In this document: in pieces, positions 37,765 to 47,052 of the stretch
Position numbering within the stretch: position 1 is the stretch's first letter
How the letters are laid out: every line of letters begins with the position of its first letter
From: G965205255 sp965205255
Lineage (GTDB): Bacteria > Pseudomonadota > Gammaproteobacteria > Pseudomonadales > Endozoicomonadaceae
Direction of reading: 5' to 3'
NCBI GenBank assembly: GCA_965205255.1
Contig: OZ242051.1
Span: 3,406,892-3,470,891 of the forward strand
Length of the DNA: 64,000 nt
Made by a program: the position numbers and the translations under genes
Notes under the pieces: generated by a model
Told to the model about the DNA's origin: nothing
Seen by the model: the letters and a program-made list of their open reading frames with translations, nothing else
Database searches by the model: none

Positions 37765-37910
37765 TCCCTGAACCTGTATTATAATTTTTATAAAAAAATA
37801 ATTATTTCTTTTATTATATACATAATCTCGATAAAAATGTGGATTGTATATGGTTTGTGTTTTCAGTTCTTCCTTTCTAGCCTCATTGTTTTTCTAAATC
37901 TGGTATAGTG

Positions 37911-38804
37911 CTAATTACTTTCATCAAGTGAAAACTGATGAGAAAGATTGGTGTGCACAAGAGTGGAAAGACTTTCACGCCAAGGGCGACACCTGATACC
38001 AAAAGTGTCTCTGAGCAATGTACAATCTAAGCAAGCATAACGCTTTTGATTAAAATTCACTTTATTATCAGGAATAATGGCTTTCCAGTTATAGGCTGTA
38101 TCAGCCTTGTTTACCTCTGCTCGTATAGTTTCAGCAAGAAATGTTTCACTCACCATCTCTGATGCACTACAGTGATAGGTTCCTGATACGTTTGCATTAC
38201 AATCAACTTGCCGAGAAACAGCCAAAATCACCCTTGCTACGTCCCACGCAGTTGTCGGATTACCATAACGCTCTGGATATGCAGGTAGTTGCTTGTGATG
38301 GCGCATGCAATCAAGATAAATAGTAAGACGATTACGACTACGAAAACTTATCACCCAGGAAAGCCTTAAAATAATATATGAGGAACAGTACTTCCTTACC
38401 ATTTGCTCACCCTGAAGAAAGCTTGTACCTAATACATCAACTGGCATGAGCTCTTCACTTTCTTCATAGGGAGTTAGTCTTTTTCCGTTAAAGACTCTCC
38501 ATGAAGAAATATGAATCAAGACACAATTATTCGCTTCACAGCTTCTTGCAAGTGTTTGCACTGCATCTCTGTTTAAAGAAAAACAAACCGAAGGCTCTAT
38601 TTCAGCCCTTGAGGGAGAACGATATCCTGCTGTATTAACAACAATAGTTGGCTTATATTTTTTCAAAGTAGCTTTAATTGTCTCTTCCTTGGTGATATCA
38701 AGCTCATCCCTAGTAGGAGCCACATAAGGAATATGATTCCACACAAGAAGCTGACACAACTCAGCACCTATTTGTCCCTTACGACCAATTACTAATAATT
38801 TCAT
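37911..38804 (-). CDS. RmlD-like sugar-nucleotide reductase family protein lacking YxxxK
   Basis: 297 residues. Rossmann motif GRKGQIG (7-13), RDELDIT and VVNTAGYR, EIEPSVCFSLNRDAV match the RmlD/dTDP-4-dehydrorhamnose reductase family. The substrate block is SSWRVFNG instead of STDYVFDG, and the catalytic Tyr-x-x-x-Lys is replaced by LGTSF in DVLGTSFLQGEQ. It can probably still bind a dinucleotide but should not reduce by the standard mechanism. No other rml genes are near. It may be a regulatory or decayed protein. Confidence 0.75.
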   Translation of the reverse strand: MKLLVIGRKGQIGAELCQLLVWNHIPYVAPTRDELDITKEETIKATLKKYKPTIVVNTAGYRSPSRAEIEPSVCFSLNRDAVQTLARSCEANNCVLIHISSWRVFNGKRLTPYEESEELMPVDVLGTSFLQGEQMVRKYCSSYIILRLSWVISFRSRNRLTIYLDCMRHHKQLPAYPERYGNPTTAWDVARVILAVSRQVDCNANVSGTYHCSASEMVSETFLAETIRAEVNKADTAYNWKAIIPDNKVNFNQKRYACLDCTLLRDTFGIRCRPWRESLSTLVHTNLSHQFSLDESN

Positions 38805-39097
38805 TATGTATTACTATTCCTTTCTGTTATTCATTCTTCTTGAACCTCTTACATGCTATTTTAAGACCCAAGGAAATCTGTTTAGTTAATATAAAAAAGG
38901 AAATTTTAGTGATACCAAATCCGACAGTTTTTGTAATAATTAACAAAAACTCAGGAACATAGTATCAGACTTGCTATTTACAACAAGACTTCAAGTTTTT
39001 TTTGCTTTAATGCATGCATTATAAAAACCAATAGAAAACAGTGCGTAAAAAACTGTAGTAAACAAGATTATAAAGGCAATGTCCAGAATATACCTAT

Positions 39098-39345
39098 TCA
39101 ACTTCAGGCTTTTTTTCAATGTAGATATAGGCAATAAGGTCGATGATAAGATCCACCATAAAGTTGTTTTTTGAGTGATGCCTTAAAAGCCCAAACTGAA
39201 TAATATTTTAAACTGATTATTGATGGTCTCAATGATCAATCGCCCTCGGAGCAGTATAATGTCAAAGAGTGTGAGCATTTTGCGCTTCATGTTTTTCTTC
39301 TAGGTAGTGATAAGTTCGACCCCGTATTTATCAAGCTGCTATAGC
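39098..39345 (-). pseudogene. C-terminal remnant of an IS982-like transposase
   Basis: The minus strand gives GVELITT, KKNMKRKMLTLFDIILLRGRL, IIETINNQFK, matching IS982 (LVT.IRKNMK, DK.LLRKR, IETINDQLKN). Stops and frameshifts follow (the expected QIEHSRHRS is lost). Part of the debris in the 38805-39978 gap. Confidence 0.7.
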
Positions 39346-39567
39346 CTGAAGTAACTGCACAACAATTGTCATGATTTCGCTTAAGATTAGCCGAAATACA
39401 GGCTGCCCAGCGTGGCAAAAATATGAGGAAGCGCACCAGCAAAAGAATGTAACAAATCACAGGTCTAGTAGTTCGTGACCGATATAAAGGGCATAGGATC
39501 AGCATGCTGAAAAATCTGATAACCAAGTAGAAGCAGCCTTGTCGCGGGCGTCATTAAAAAGAAGAAG

Positions 39568-39878
39568 TATTAGTTTGTGCCGATGCATTCAAGTCTCATG
39601 AAACATTGGTAAAAAAGCTAAATTTTGAGCTAAAACTTCTGGAGAATTCAAAAAGTAAGCATGTGCGGGAAGGTATTTTTCATATTCAGCAAGTGAATGC
39701 ATGGCATAGTCATCTGAAGCAATAGATTTCAGGAATTATTCATGGCATTACCTCACGTTATATGCCTCTTTATTTAGACTGTCGTCGTATTGTAACAGAG
39801 CATATATCCCTTACACTGCAAAGGAGGGAAGATAATATTGTCGTTCACTGGAAATATCAACAGTTGAACACAGCATAG
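39568..39878 (+). pseudogene. C-terminal remnant of an IS1595-type transposase
   Basis: LVCADAFKSHETLVKKLNF, then HIQQVNAWHSHLKQ, a stop, HGITSRYMPLYLDCRRI. This matches the ISXO2/IS1595 block (HIQ.VN.YHSRLK.W, HGVATKYL, YL.WRR). The Trp after LKQ is now a stop codon. The N-terminal part is missing. Confidence 0.72.
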
Positions 39879-39881
39879 CTC

Positions 39882-39899
39882 GGTAATCCCCCCAGAAAA
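39882..39899. repeat. solo left end of the IS3 element
   Basis: GGTAATCCCCCCAGAAAA is identical to the first 18 bases of both full IS3 copies. No transposase is attached. It begins three bases after the IS1595 remnant stop. Confidence 0.75.
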
Positions 39900-39978
39900 C
39901 TCAGCCTGAGTAAAGTAGTAACCATTGCTATTTCATCTATCCATCTATCACTACTTCAGGATGCCACGTCAGGTTAAA

Positions 39979-40740
39979 TTAAAATTTGTAGAGAACACTG
40001 GCAATTAGTTTTTTATCTGTGTGTTTAAATGTGCTGAGTATTTTACTGTTGTAATCGAGAATATAACTTATTTTTAAGTACAAAGGGCCAATAATCGAAG
40101 TTTCTAACGACGTTTCAGAGTGAACTTTGTTGTTTTCTGAGCTTGTGTCAAGTGATAATAGCTGGGTAAAATCTGTTAGAGCGGTAATTTTCCATATATA
40201 TGTGCTTGCAATTCTTCCAGCCATACCTGACTGTTTTTGATTTAAGCTAGTTTTATTGTGGCTATATCCTGCACCGGCTTCCATCGAAAGAAAATTTATG
40301 GGTCCATTTAGCCATTTATAACCGTAACCTACTGTTGCCAGAGACTGAAAATCGTAACCTGAAAATTGGTTTTTATCATAACTCAGACGCCCAAATATAT
40401 ACTTTGTTTCACTCAGAATATAGTCAAACTGATTGGAGACCTGATATTCTTCAACGGTACGCTGTTTATTGGTATATTGATTATCTGCTTGAAGCGCTAA
40501 AGTGTTTTGCCAACTGGAGTAATTATATATGAGATTTAATACTGCATGAAGTGTTTCACTGTTCGTATTGCCTGATTGGTTGCTGTACCCCAATTCAAAC
40601 TGTCCTTTCCATGGGTTTGTTTTTACAGATAGAGGAGCTTTTTTGGATAAAGATTCAACAGAGCCCTGAGCTTCTATGGTCTGTAAAAAAACAAGCCCCG
40701 CAGAAAAAAACACTAATGTTAAGAATGATTTTAGCACCAT
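39979..40740 (-). CDS. DUF481-family outer-membrane protein
   Basis: 253 residues. Signal peptide (about 1-25, VFFSAGLVFLQTIEAQG). The mature part begins NPWKGQFELGYSNQSGNTNSET, the DUF481 (YdiY-type) opening, followed by alternating beta strands and a C-terminal ASVLYKF ending in Phe, typical of outer-membrane barrels. Function of the family is uncertain. Isolated between transposon debris and IS3 copy 2. Confidence 0.87.
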   Translation of the reverse strand: MVLKSFLTLVFFSAGLVFLQTIEAQGSVESLSKKAPLSVKTNPWKGQFELGYSNQSGNTNSETLHAVLNLIYNYSSWQNTLALQADNQYTNKQRTVEEYQVSNQFDYILSETKYIFGRLSYDKNQFSGYDFQSLATVGYGYKWLNGPINFLSMEAGAGYSHNKTSLNQKQSGMAGRIASTYIWKITALTDFTQLLSLDTSSENNKVHSETSLETSIIGPLYLKISYILDYNSKILSTFKHTDKKLIASVLYKF

Positions 40741-40973
40741 TATTCTAAGCCTCGTAATACTACTGAGATTTCAGGGTTATCATTCAAGCCTAATCATATA
40801 AATATATTTTAAAAAGGCGTGTGTAAAAAATACTCAAATGAATTCAGGCTACATGCAGTTTCACATATGTGTAACCTGGGGTTTTTAGCGCGTGGGAAAA
40901 TGCCCAGGTAATCCCCCCAGAAAATAACCGTATTTAAAAGTAGACTGTTAAGAAATGAGAAAAGAGGTCTGCG

Positions 40974-41240
40974 ATGAAGAAGTCACGTTTTACTGAAACA
41001 CAGATTATTAACATCCTGAAAGAAAGTGAAAATGGTTTGCCAGTGGCTGAAATATGTCGCAAACAAGGGATGAGCGAAGCAACATTTTATAAATGGCGAG
41101 CAAAATACGGTGGTATGGATGTTTCGCTGATGAAGCAGTTTAAGACACTGGAAGAAGAAAACCGGCGTTTAAAAAAGATGTATGTTGAAGAGCGATTGAA
41201 AGCAGATATTCTTCAGGAGGCTATCGAAAAAAAGTGGTAA
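40974..41240 (+). CDS. IS3-family transposase OrfA, copy 2
   Basis: 88 residues, identical to copy 1 except KQGMSE for KHGMSE and YVEERL for YAEERL. Helix-turn-helix plus coiled coil. The in-phase A AAA AAG heptamer is kept near the 3' end. Confidence 0.93.
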   Translation: MKKSRFTETQIINILKESENGLPVAEICRKQGMSEATFYKWRAKYGGMDVSLMKQFKTLEEENRRLKKMYVEERLKADILQEAIEKKW

Positions 41241-42079
41241 AGCCCTGTCAAAGAAAGGTACTGGCACAAAGGGCAGTAAACAAACGTCACATCAGTATAC
41301 GAACGGCATGTTGCTGCTTTAAAATCAGTGAAACCTGCTATCGGTACAAGTCTGTACTGAGTTCAGATAATGAACTCATAGCCAATGAACTAATGCGCCT
41401 GACTAATGAACACCGCACATGGGGTTTTGGTTTGTGCTTTTTATATCTGCGTAATGTTCAAGGCTGTCCATATAATCATAAGCGGGTTTACCGTATTTAT
41501 TGCGAGCTTGCATTGAATCTACGGATCAAACCTAAACGGCGATTAAAACGAGATAAGCCAGAAAGATTAGAGGTCCCTGCAAATATCAATAATTCCTGGT
41601 CAATGGACTTTATGCAGGATACACTGGCAACAGGAAAAAACTTCAGGACGTTTAATGTTCTGGATGACTGCAACCGTGAAGGTTTGGGTATTGAAGTGGA
41701 TCATTCATTACCTTCTTTAAGAGTTATTCGAACGTTGGAACGTATTATGACATGGCGAGGTCAGCCATCAAGGATTCGATGCGACAATGGTCCGGAGTAT
41801 ATCAGTATTGAGATACGTCAATGGGCAAAGAAAAAAGGTATTGTGCTGCAATATATTCAACCGGGCAAGCCACAACAAAATGCTTATGTGGAAAGATACA
41901 ACAGAACTGTCAGACATGAATGGCTGAATCAACATTTGTTTGAATCACTGGATCACGCCAGAGAAACGGCAACACAATGGCTCTGGCAATACAACAATGA
42001 AAGGCCTAATATGGCTTTAGGCGGAATAACCCCAAAACAGAAACTTGAGCAATTGAATTCTACTTTTGAAAGCGGTTAA
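41234..42079 (+). CDS. IS3-family transposase OrfB, copy 2
   Basis: 281 residues with the full DDE set (MDFMQD, CDNGPEY, NAYVERYNRT). It differs from copy 1 by LTNEHR for LINEHR and YISIEI for YISVEI. GTG start in the -1 frame as in copy 1. Confidence 0.93.
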   Translation: MVKPCQRKVLAQRAVNKRHISIRTACCCFKISETCYRYKSVLSSDNELIANELMRLTNEHRTWGFGLCFLYLRNVQGCPYNHKRVYRIYCELALNLRIKPKRRLKRDKPERLEVPANINNSWSMDFMQDTLATGKNFRTFNVLDDCNREGLGIEVDHSLPSLRVIRTLERIMTWRGQPSRIRCDNGPEYISIEIRQWAKKKGIVLQYIQPGKPQQNAYVERYNRTVRHEWLNQHLFESLDHARETATQWLWQYNNERPNMALGGITPKQKLEQLNSTFESG

Positions 42080-42095
42080 TAATGGGGGGATTACC

Positions 42096-42673
42096 CCCAC
42101 ATTTATATATTCATGCCTAGATACTGGGTTAGTGCGGTGACAAAAAGACTTTACAGTAGTTTAAATCAAAAACAGATGGATTGGTATCACTAATCTCTTT
42201 CAATATGAAATGAGCCTGACGCTTTCAAGTCTATCGTTGATGAGAAAGGCAAAGAAAGAAAAAGGAGGACCTTTACAAAAACATGATGATTCTTTTCAGC
42301 AAGTTCCTCTGCATCACCAACAGCAAGCAGTATCTGAAAGAAGGAGTGAGGCTCGAAAAACTCAAAGCACAAGCAACATAAATGAGCGATAAAAAACAGA
42401 AGAATATTTACAGACTGCCAGAGAGGCATTAATTAAAACCATGTTTGAACGAAAGACCTGAAAGCACTGAAAGCACTGAAAGCACTGAAAGCACTGAAAG
42501 CACTGAAAGCACTGATTCAGTGTCGTTCAGGCTCATTTTAGGTTTGGAAAATACTTTCGTCAACCGCATTAATGAGATAAAGGACTTTTATGTTGTCCTT
42601 ATTGCCTTGATGGACAGTATTAATACGAATGAAACTGGGTTTTTCTTCTTGTGCAGGCTTTTGCGTGGTTGCC
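42096..42673. other. gene-free stretch with decayed coding traces
   Basis: Short frames such as TEEYLQTAREALIKTMFERKT and a 60-codon frame at 42210 look like remains of a gene broken by stops, but I cannot name the family. The 9-bp repeat at 42460 lies here. The region separates IS3 copy 2 from the symporter gene. Confidence 0.4.
42460..42513 (+). repeat. 9-bp tandem repeat GAAAGCACT, six perfect units
   Basis: Six exact copies in 54 bases. In one frame they code for a Glu-Ser-Thr run inside a TTG-initiated frame (42445-42717), but that frame overlaps the symporter end and has no family match, so I do not call it a gene. Confidence 0.9.
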
Positions 42674-44029
42674 TTATGTTTCGCGCATTAAGTGTTTACT
42701 ATACTGGCGATCAATAACAATTGCAGCACTCATCACCCCACTCACATTAGTAGCTGTTCTTCCCATATCCACTAATGAATCAATGCCCTGAACTAATGCC
42801 AGTACACCAAAAGGCAAGCCTAATGTTGACAAGGTAACGGACGCAGCAACAAATGCTGTACCCGGAATACCTGATAACCCTAACGATGCAATCGAATTAA
42901 CAATCATAATCATTAAATAACTCTCCCATGTTATTGGGTAATGCGACACCGTCATTGCTATAGTCACAAGCACTGCCGGAAATACACCAGCACAGGCATT
43001 CATTCCCATTGAAGCGCCCATAGTAGGTGCAAAAGAGGCAATATCCTGATGCACATTCATTTTATTGCGAAGAACTGATTGAGTAACAGGTAGCGCACCC
43101 AGACTTGATTGCGTCGTGAAAGCAACCAGAAGTGCCTGATAAACTCCTTTAAAATAAGCAACAGGTGTAATTCCTTGCGTCCATACCAACAACACTTGCA
43201 TTACTAAAACCAAAATCATTGAAAGGTACATGACAAATACATAATTTAACATAGTCATCAGCGTTGCTTTGCCTGTGGTAATAAAAACAAGACCTAATAA
43301 AGCCATCACGCCATAAGGAGTCAATGCAATAACGAAGCGCGCTAACTGTTTGGATACTTCAAAACCGGACTGCATAAAATTTTCAAATGAAGAAACATCT
43401 GCTAATTTACGCTTTTTAACAACAAAAGCTGCACAACCAAATAAGACAGCAAAGATAGCCAGCGCTGCCGCATTGCCATTTACCATATCCTTAACAGGAT
43501 TAGATGGCAACAGGCCTATTAATGTCTGAGCCAGAGTACCCACTTTATGTGGTGCCTCGACACCGGCCGGAATAATTGCATTCTCACCTAAATGCATTAA
43601 GCTCGCTACCAGCATACCTATACCTGCTGAAATGGCGGTCATTAAAAGTAATAAAACAATAAAACGGACGGCGGATTTACCGAACTCTGCAACTTCTCTT
43701 TGGCTAAGGCTTAAAATGGCACTAATTAAAGAAGTGAAAATCAAAGGAATGACAATCATCTTCAGCAATGCAATATATGCATCACCCACAAAACTTAATA
43801 ACTGCATAAACCCGTATTTTTTACTTTCACAAGGAAGTAAAAAATGCCCGAGAAAACCAATAATTATGCCCAAAAACAGAGCGATAAGAACTCGTTTTGT
43901 AAAAGAAACTTCCCGCCATTGCAAATAAATCAACAATAAAAAAAAGATCAAACTTAAAAGCGTTAAAAGCAAACTATGAGCTGTACATTGAAACACGACC
44001 ACAAACCCCTTAAAAAATATAAAACTCAA
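42674..44029 (-). CDS. dicarboxylate/amino-acid:cation symporter (L-cystine TcyP-like)
   Basis: 451 residues, eight membrane helices plus re-entrant loops of the DAACS family. KMIVIPLIFTSLISAIL, FTTQSSLGALPVT (the serine-rich HP1 region), GMNACAGVFPA and the ending LIDMGRTATNVSG-like LVDMGRTATNVSG are seen. The last motif and overall shape are nearer to YdjN/TcyP L-cystine transporters than to GltP. Cystine uptake would fit the CysB regulon. Substrate inferred. Confidence 0.87.
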   Translation of the reverse strand: MSFIFFKGFVVVFQCTAHSLLLTLLSLIFFLLLIYLQWREVSFTKRVLIALFLGIIIGFLGHFLLPCESKKYGFMQLLSFVGDAYIALLKMIVIPLIFTSLISAILSLSQREVAEFGKSAVRFIVLLLLMTAISAGIGMLVASLMHLGENAIIPAGVEAPHKVGTLAQTLIGLLPSNPVKDMVNGNAAALAIFAVLFGCAAFVVKKRKLADVSSFENFMQSGFEVSKQLARFVIALTPYGVMALLGLVFITTGKATLMTMLNYVFVMYLSMILVLVMQVLLVWTQGITPVAYFKGVYQALLVAFTTQSSLGALPVTQSVLRNKMNVHQDIASFAPTMGASMGMNACAGVFPAVLVTIAMTVSHYPITWESYLMIMIVNSIASLGLSGIPGTAFVAASVTLSTLGLPFGVLALVQGIDSLVDMGRTATNVSGVMSAAIVIDRQYSKHLMRET

Positions 44030-44080
44030 AACATAAAACTCAAAACATAAAACTTAAAACTTAAAACATAAAACTTAAAA
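44021..44080. repeat. degenerate AAAACATAAAACTT repeats
   Basis: Seven-base units AAAACAT, AAAACTC and AAAACTT repeated about nine times just upstream of the symporter start and overlapping its first codons. This could affect expression if copy number varies. Confidence 0.65.
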
Positions 44081-44249
44081 AGTTTTAGTGCTAAATTTGA
44101 ATCAGGAATAGTATCAACAATACAAAGCTGTATGGCGTAACTTGAAAACAAAAAAGAGTACTAATCTATAATATAGCGTCAGCATAATTGACTTTCTCCA
44201 TTCACTCATTTTTCAGAACCTTTCCTTAAAAAGGACGCAACTTGACCCA

Positions 44250-44288
44250 AAAAAACAAAAACAAAAACAAAAACAAAAACAAAAAAAC
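44250..44288. repeat. (AAAAAC)n microsatellite
   Basis: At least four consecutive AAAAAC hexamers with A-rich edges in intergenic DNA. Confidence 0.8.
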
Positions 44289-44401
44289 TTATTGATAACA
44301 ATAATTATTCTCATTTATTAAAAATAAATCATCTTAAACATGAACGATGCGTAAGTCCACTTATTCTTTAATAATATATACGATCAATCCTTCAGATACT
44401 T

Positions 44402-45257
44402 TTATGCAATAATTGCTCTGTACTCACTAAGCTCCGTATAGACATCGCTGACTTTTTGGCCATTCAGGTTTAAATCTAATCTTTTGCAGAGTCTCCACAT
44501 CTGGTATCTATTACGTTTGTGCTGTATCTAGCGGGCAATGAAAATCACTATCAGGGTATCCATATTTTTTGTTTTTCGATCCTGAAGCTTCACGAAGTAA
44601 AGCGTTGTAAACGACGCATTAATTTGAGAGTGAATTGCCTCTTTCTTCAGCGACGGACAGTAAGTTAAGCCGGTATTCTGTCAGGCATAACAAAAGATAT
44701 ACTCAATCTAAAAAAATACTCTGCACTTGATAATCAGTGTTTTAGCTTCCCGTGCTATATCCGCACTGAACAGAAGTACGTATTTTCCCCTGACACAAAG
44801 CATGATTACTCGAGTGGGCAGGATAATCCAGTGTTTGTCGGATATCTAGATTATAGGTAGTGTTAGGCTGAAGGTCGATAATACTGACTGAAGAGAACAC
44901 AAGGCCATGCTCACTAGCCACTGTTTTACCATTATGAAACTTGGCCAGACCTTCCGTCCTTTTGCCGTTTTTTTCCATAAAGCTGGCATCAATAACTGTA
45001 ATCAGTGTTCTTTTCCCTGCTAATTTCTAACTAAGAAAAGGAAGTGAAAGTCTGTAATAAAGTCGACGATTCTCCGATACCAACGACTCAGACGTTTTTC
45101 GCTCATCTAACAGTAGAGGCTCATATTTCTGAACATTGCTTTATCCTGAAACCCACCAACACATCATCAACACAGATAGTAGTACTGCAACAAACGTTCT
45201 TTGTGGTTTTATTATACTGGGCATTGCTTTCATAATATTTTTTACTGTGTCTTCCAT
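44402..45257 (-). pseudogene. decayed DDE transposase (element B)
   Basis: Minus strand from 45257: MEDTVKNIMKAMPSIIKPQR, TFVAVLLSV, then frameshifts; MSEKRLSRWYR-like pieces; ITVIDASFMEKNGKRTEGLAKFHNGK with the catalytic Asp (44742-45010); then QTLDYPAHSS; and after a deletion RYQMWRLCKRLDLNLNGQ, VYTELSEYRAIIA and a stop. It is an IS4-like DASF...K.GK.T.GL family. The 237-base open frame at 44742-44978 is part of it. The 5' edge runs to about 45340 (AAAAACTGTC). Confidence 0.78.
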
Positions 45258-45346
45258 GAGTTATCTTCTGTCTTGAATTGAAACGCTTACAGATAATACT
45301 CATGGAGTTCAATTAGTCAAAAACTGTCTAAAGTATTAATTTAAAG

Positions 45347-45865
45347 TTACTTTGAAATAACTGCAGTTGGAGTTTGATTGTACGAATTATGATCATAATT
45401 TACCTTGTATTTATCTGCATTCGATCTCAAATCTGAAAATAACCCAGTTTGTACATAAACTGGGCCATGTGGACCAATTATTTTCCTTTGGGTAAACAGA
45501 TTGCCACTAACGGTGAAAATTATTTTCCCTTTGCCATCCATGAAATTCATCTCAACGGTGGCTGTAGCATTACCTGTTTCATTACCACTGCTAAGTGGAT
45601 TTAAAATATCGTTGAAACAAAAATCTCCTTTTGTATAAAAGCCTCCGGCCATACCGTTATAGAAAAATGAAAGAGTTTTTTTGTAGCTATGGTCATATAC
45701 TTCAGTTCCACTCTTTACACCAACATCTACACCGACACTACTGATAGAACCAATAGCATTTTGTGCAATTCTTACATTAAACCCATTACAGGCAAAGGTT
45801 ACGCAAGATGCAACAGCTAATAACCCTGTAGTCATAAAGACAACCATTGTTCGTAATACATTCAT
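45347..45865 (-). CDS. small exported protein of unknown function
   Basis: 172 residues. A signal peptide of about 26 residues (VVFMTTGLLAVASCVTFA) ends before CNGFNVRIAQ. The mature protein is Gly/Asn-rich and beta-like (VGVDVGVKSGTEV, ATATVEMNFMDGKGKI, FTVSGNLF). Two mature cysteines (CNGF, DFCFND) could pair. A lipobox VASC inside the signal is possible. I recognise no family. It is flanked by transposon remnants on both sides, a typical cargo position. Confidence 0.7.
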   Translation of the reverse strand: MNVLRTMVVFMTTGLLAVASCVTFACNGFNVRIAQNAIGSISSVGVDVGVKSGTEVYDHSYKKTLSFFYNGMAGGFYTKGDFCFNDILNPLSSGNETGNATATVEMNFMDGKGKIIFTVSGNLFTQRKIIGPHGPVYVQTGLFSDLRSNADKYKVNYDHNSYNQTPTAVISK

Positions 45866-47052
45866 TATTATCTACCTTATATAAAAAATTAAGTATTAAT
45901 TGTTAAATAATTTAATGACATCTACGGAAGAATTAACCTATTTCTACTATCTTCCAGGATATTCACTTAATAAAACAACGTGAAATAACTCGGATAATCT
46001 GGCTAACTATTACACCAAAACTGTCAAATGAATTTTAAGCTACATAAATACCCTGTCATTTAGATAAAAATAAAGATCATTTTTGTACCAATAAAGGAAG
46101 CCTTATTACAAATATCCGAGTAAGCGTGTAATTGCGATCCAAAAGACACCACGCATCTTATTGTAAAAACAACCTTAAATATAAGCTACCTAAACACAAG
46201 TGACTGAGCTTTCACTGATTTTATCAGTCTTAGGCTAACCAAAATTTTCAGAGTCAAACTACATCCAGGGTGCAAGCCCTCGGAATTTTTCTTCGTTAAA
46301 GCTCATGGTATTTAAAATTTCATGGTTTGGCATTGTTATTGAATAAATAAGTAACACTTAAATACACAAATAAAAAAGACAAACAAACACAACTGCCTAT
46401 ATCACACTGATTGTTTTATCATTTCAGGTTCCTTTCATTATTAGTCATAATGTTAAGTAGGGTAGGTTGACAACTACATATTAACCATACGTATAAACCA
46501 TTTCTTTCATGTTGAAAAAATTAATATCCTATTACTAGTCGCTAGTTTTATTTTTTTGATAATTAAAGATAAATTTTTTTTATCCTTCCTGAATTTAATT
46601 AGGTAATCAGCAACAAATTCGCAGCAGTATACATCCATTAGTACGTATCTAATGTTCAGAGCTTCAGCTTCAGCCTCAGCGTAACTCCCACTATCAAATC
46701 ATACTTACTATATCTTGCATGAGTTATCTTTTGTTCCCATTGTTAAACTAAGAGATGATATTCAAGGAAGATAATGAGGCAAAAACTGTCCGGAGTATTG
46801 ACAAAACCAACTTTAAAATAACACGACCTTTTCAAGACATACTGATTCAGTATATTACATTGTTTTTCTGTTAAATTTAGCTATTTTTTCACGGGAATGT
46901 TGTATTAACAAATACTATTTTTTCTTATCATTTGCAGTTAACATCCTAGCTGGTTTAGAATGCTGCGTCTGATTTAAAAAAATCAAAACAGCCATGATTT
47001 TTTTAATATTTACAGTAATAAAAACGGCTGCACATCTGCTTATGGAGAGGCC
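45866..47052. other. long gene-free stretch
   Basis: 1.2 kb AT-rich with no supportable gene. The only structured part is the element B edge at 46692-46795. The putA promoter should lie in the last 150 bases. Confidence 0.5.
46692..46795 (-). repeat. left edge of element B
   Basis: CATGAGTTATCTT and AAAAACTGTCCGGAGTATTGA align with 45255-45340 and with 56935-56960. The first codons MQDIVSMI correspond to MEDTVKNI of the element B transposase before a stop. Confidence 0.6.

Larger units (their letters stand above)
40907..42095 (+). mobile_element. IS3-family insertion sequence (IS407-like), copy 2
   Basis: 1189 bp, same ends (GGTAATCCCCCC / GGGGGGATTACC) and orientation as copy 1, 24,955 bases away. 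The encoded proteins differ at only four residues in total, so the copies separated recently. As direct repeats they could recombine and delete everything from glnK's upstream region to the DUF481 gene, including trp, accD and folC. Confidence 0.93.

Noticed and set aside
42445..42717. TTG-started frame with a Glu-Ser-Thr run
   Set aside because: It is created by the 9-bp tandem repeat, overlaps the convergent symporter end and has no ribosome site or family match.
46250..46320. GC-richer patch AGGGTGCAAGCCCT as a possible structured RNA
   Set aside because: The stem is only four bases and no wider structure forms.
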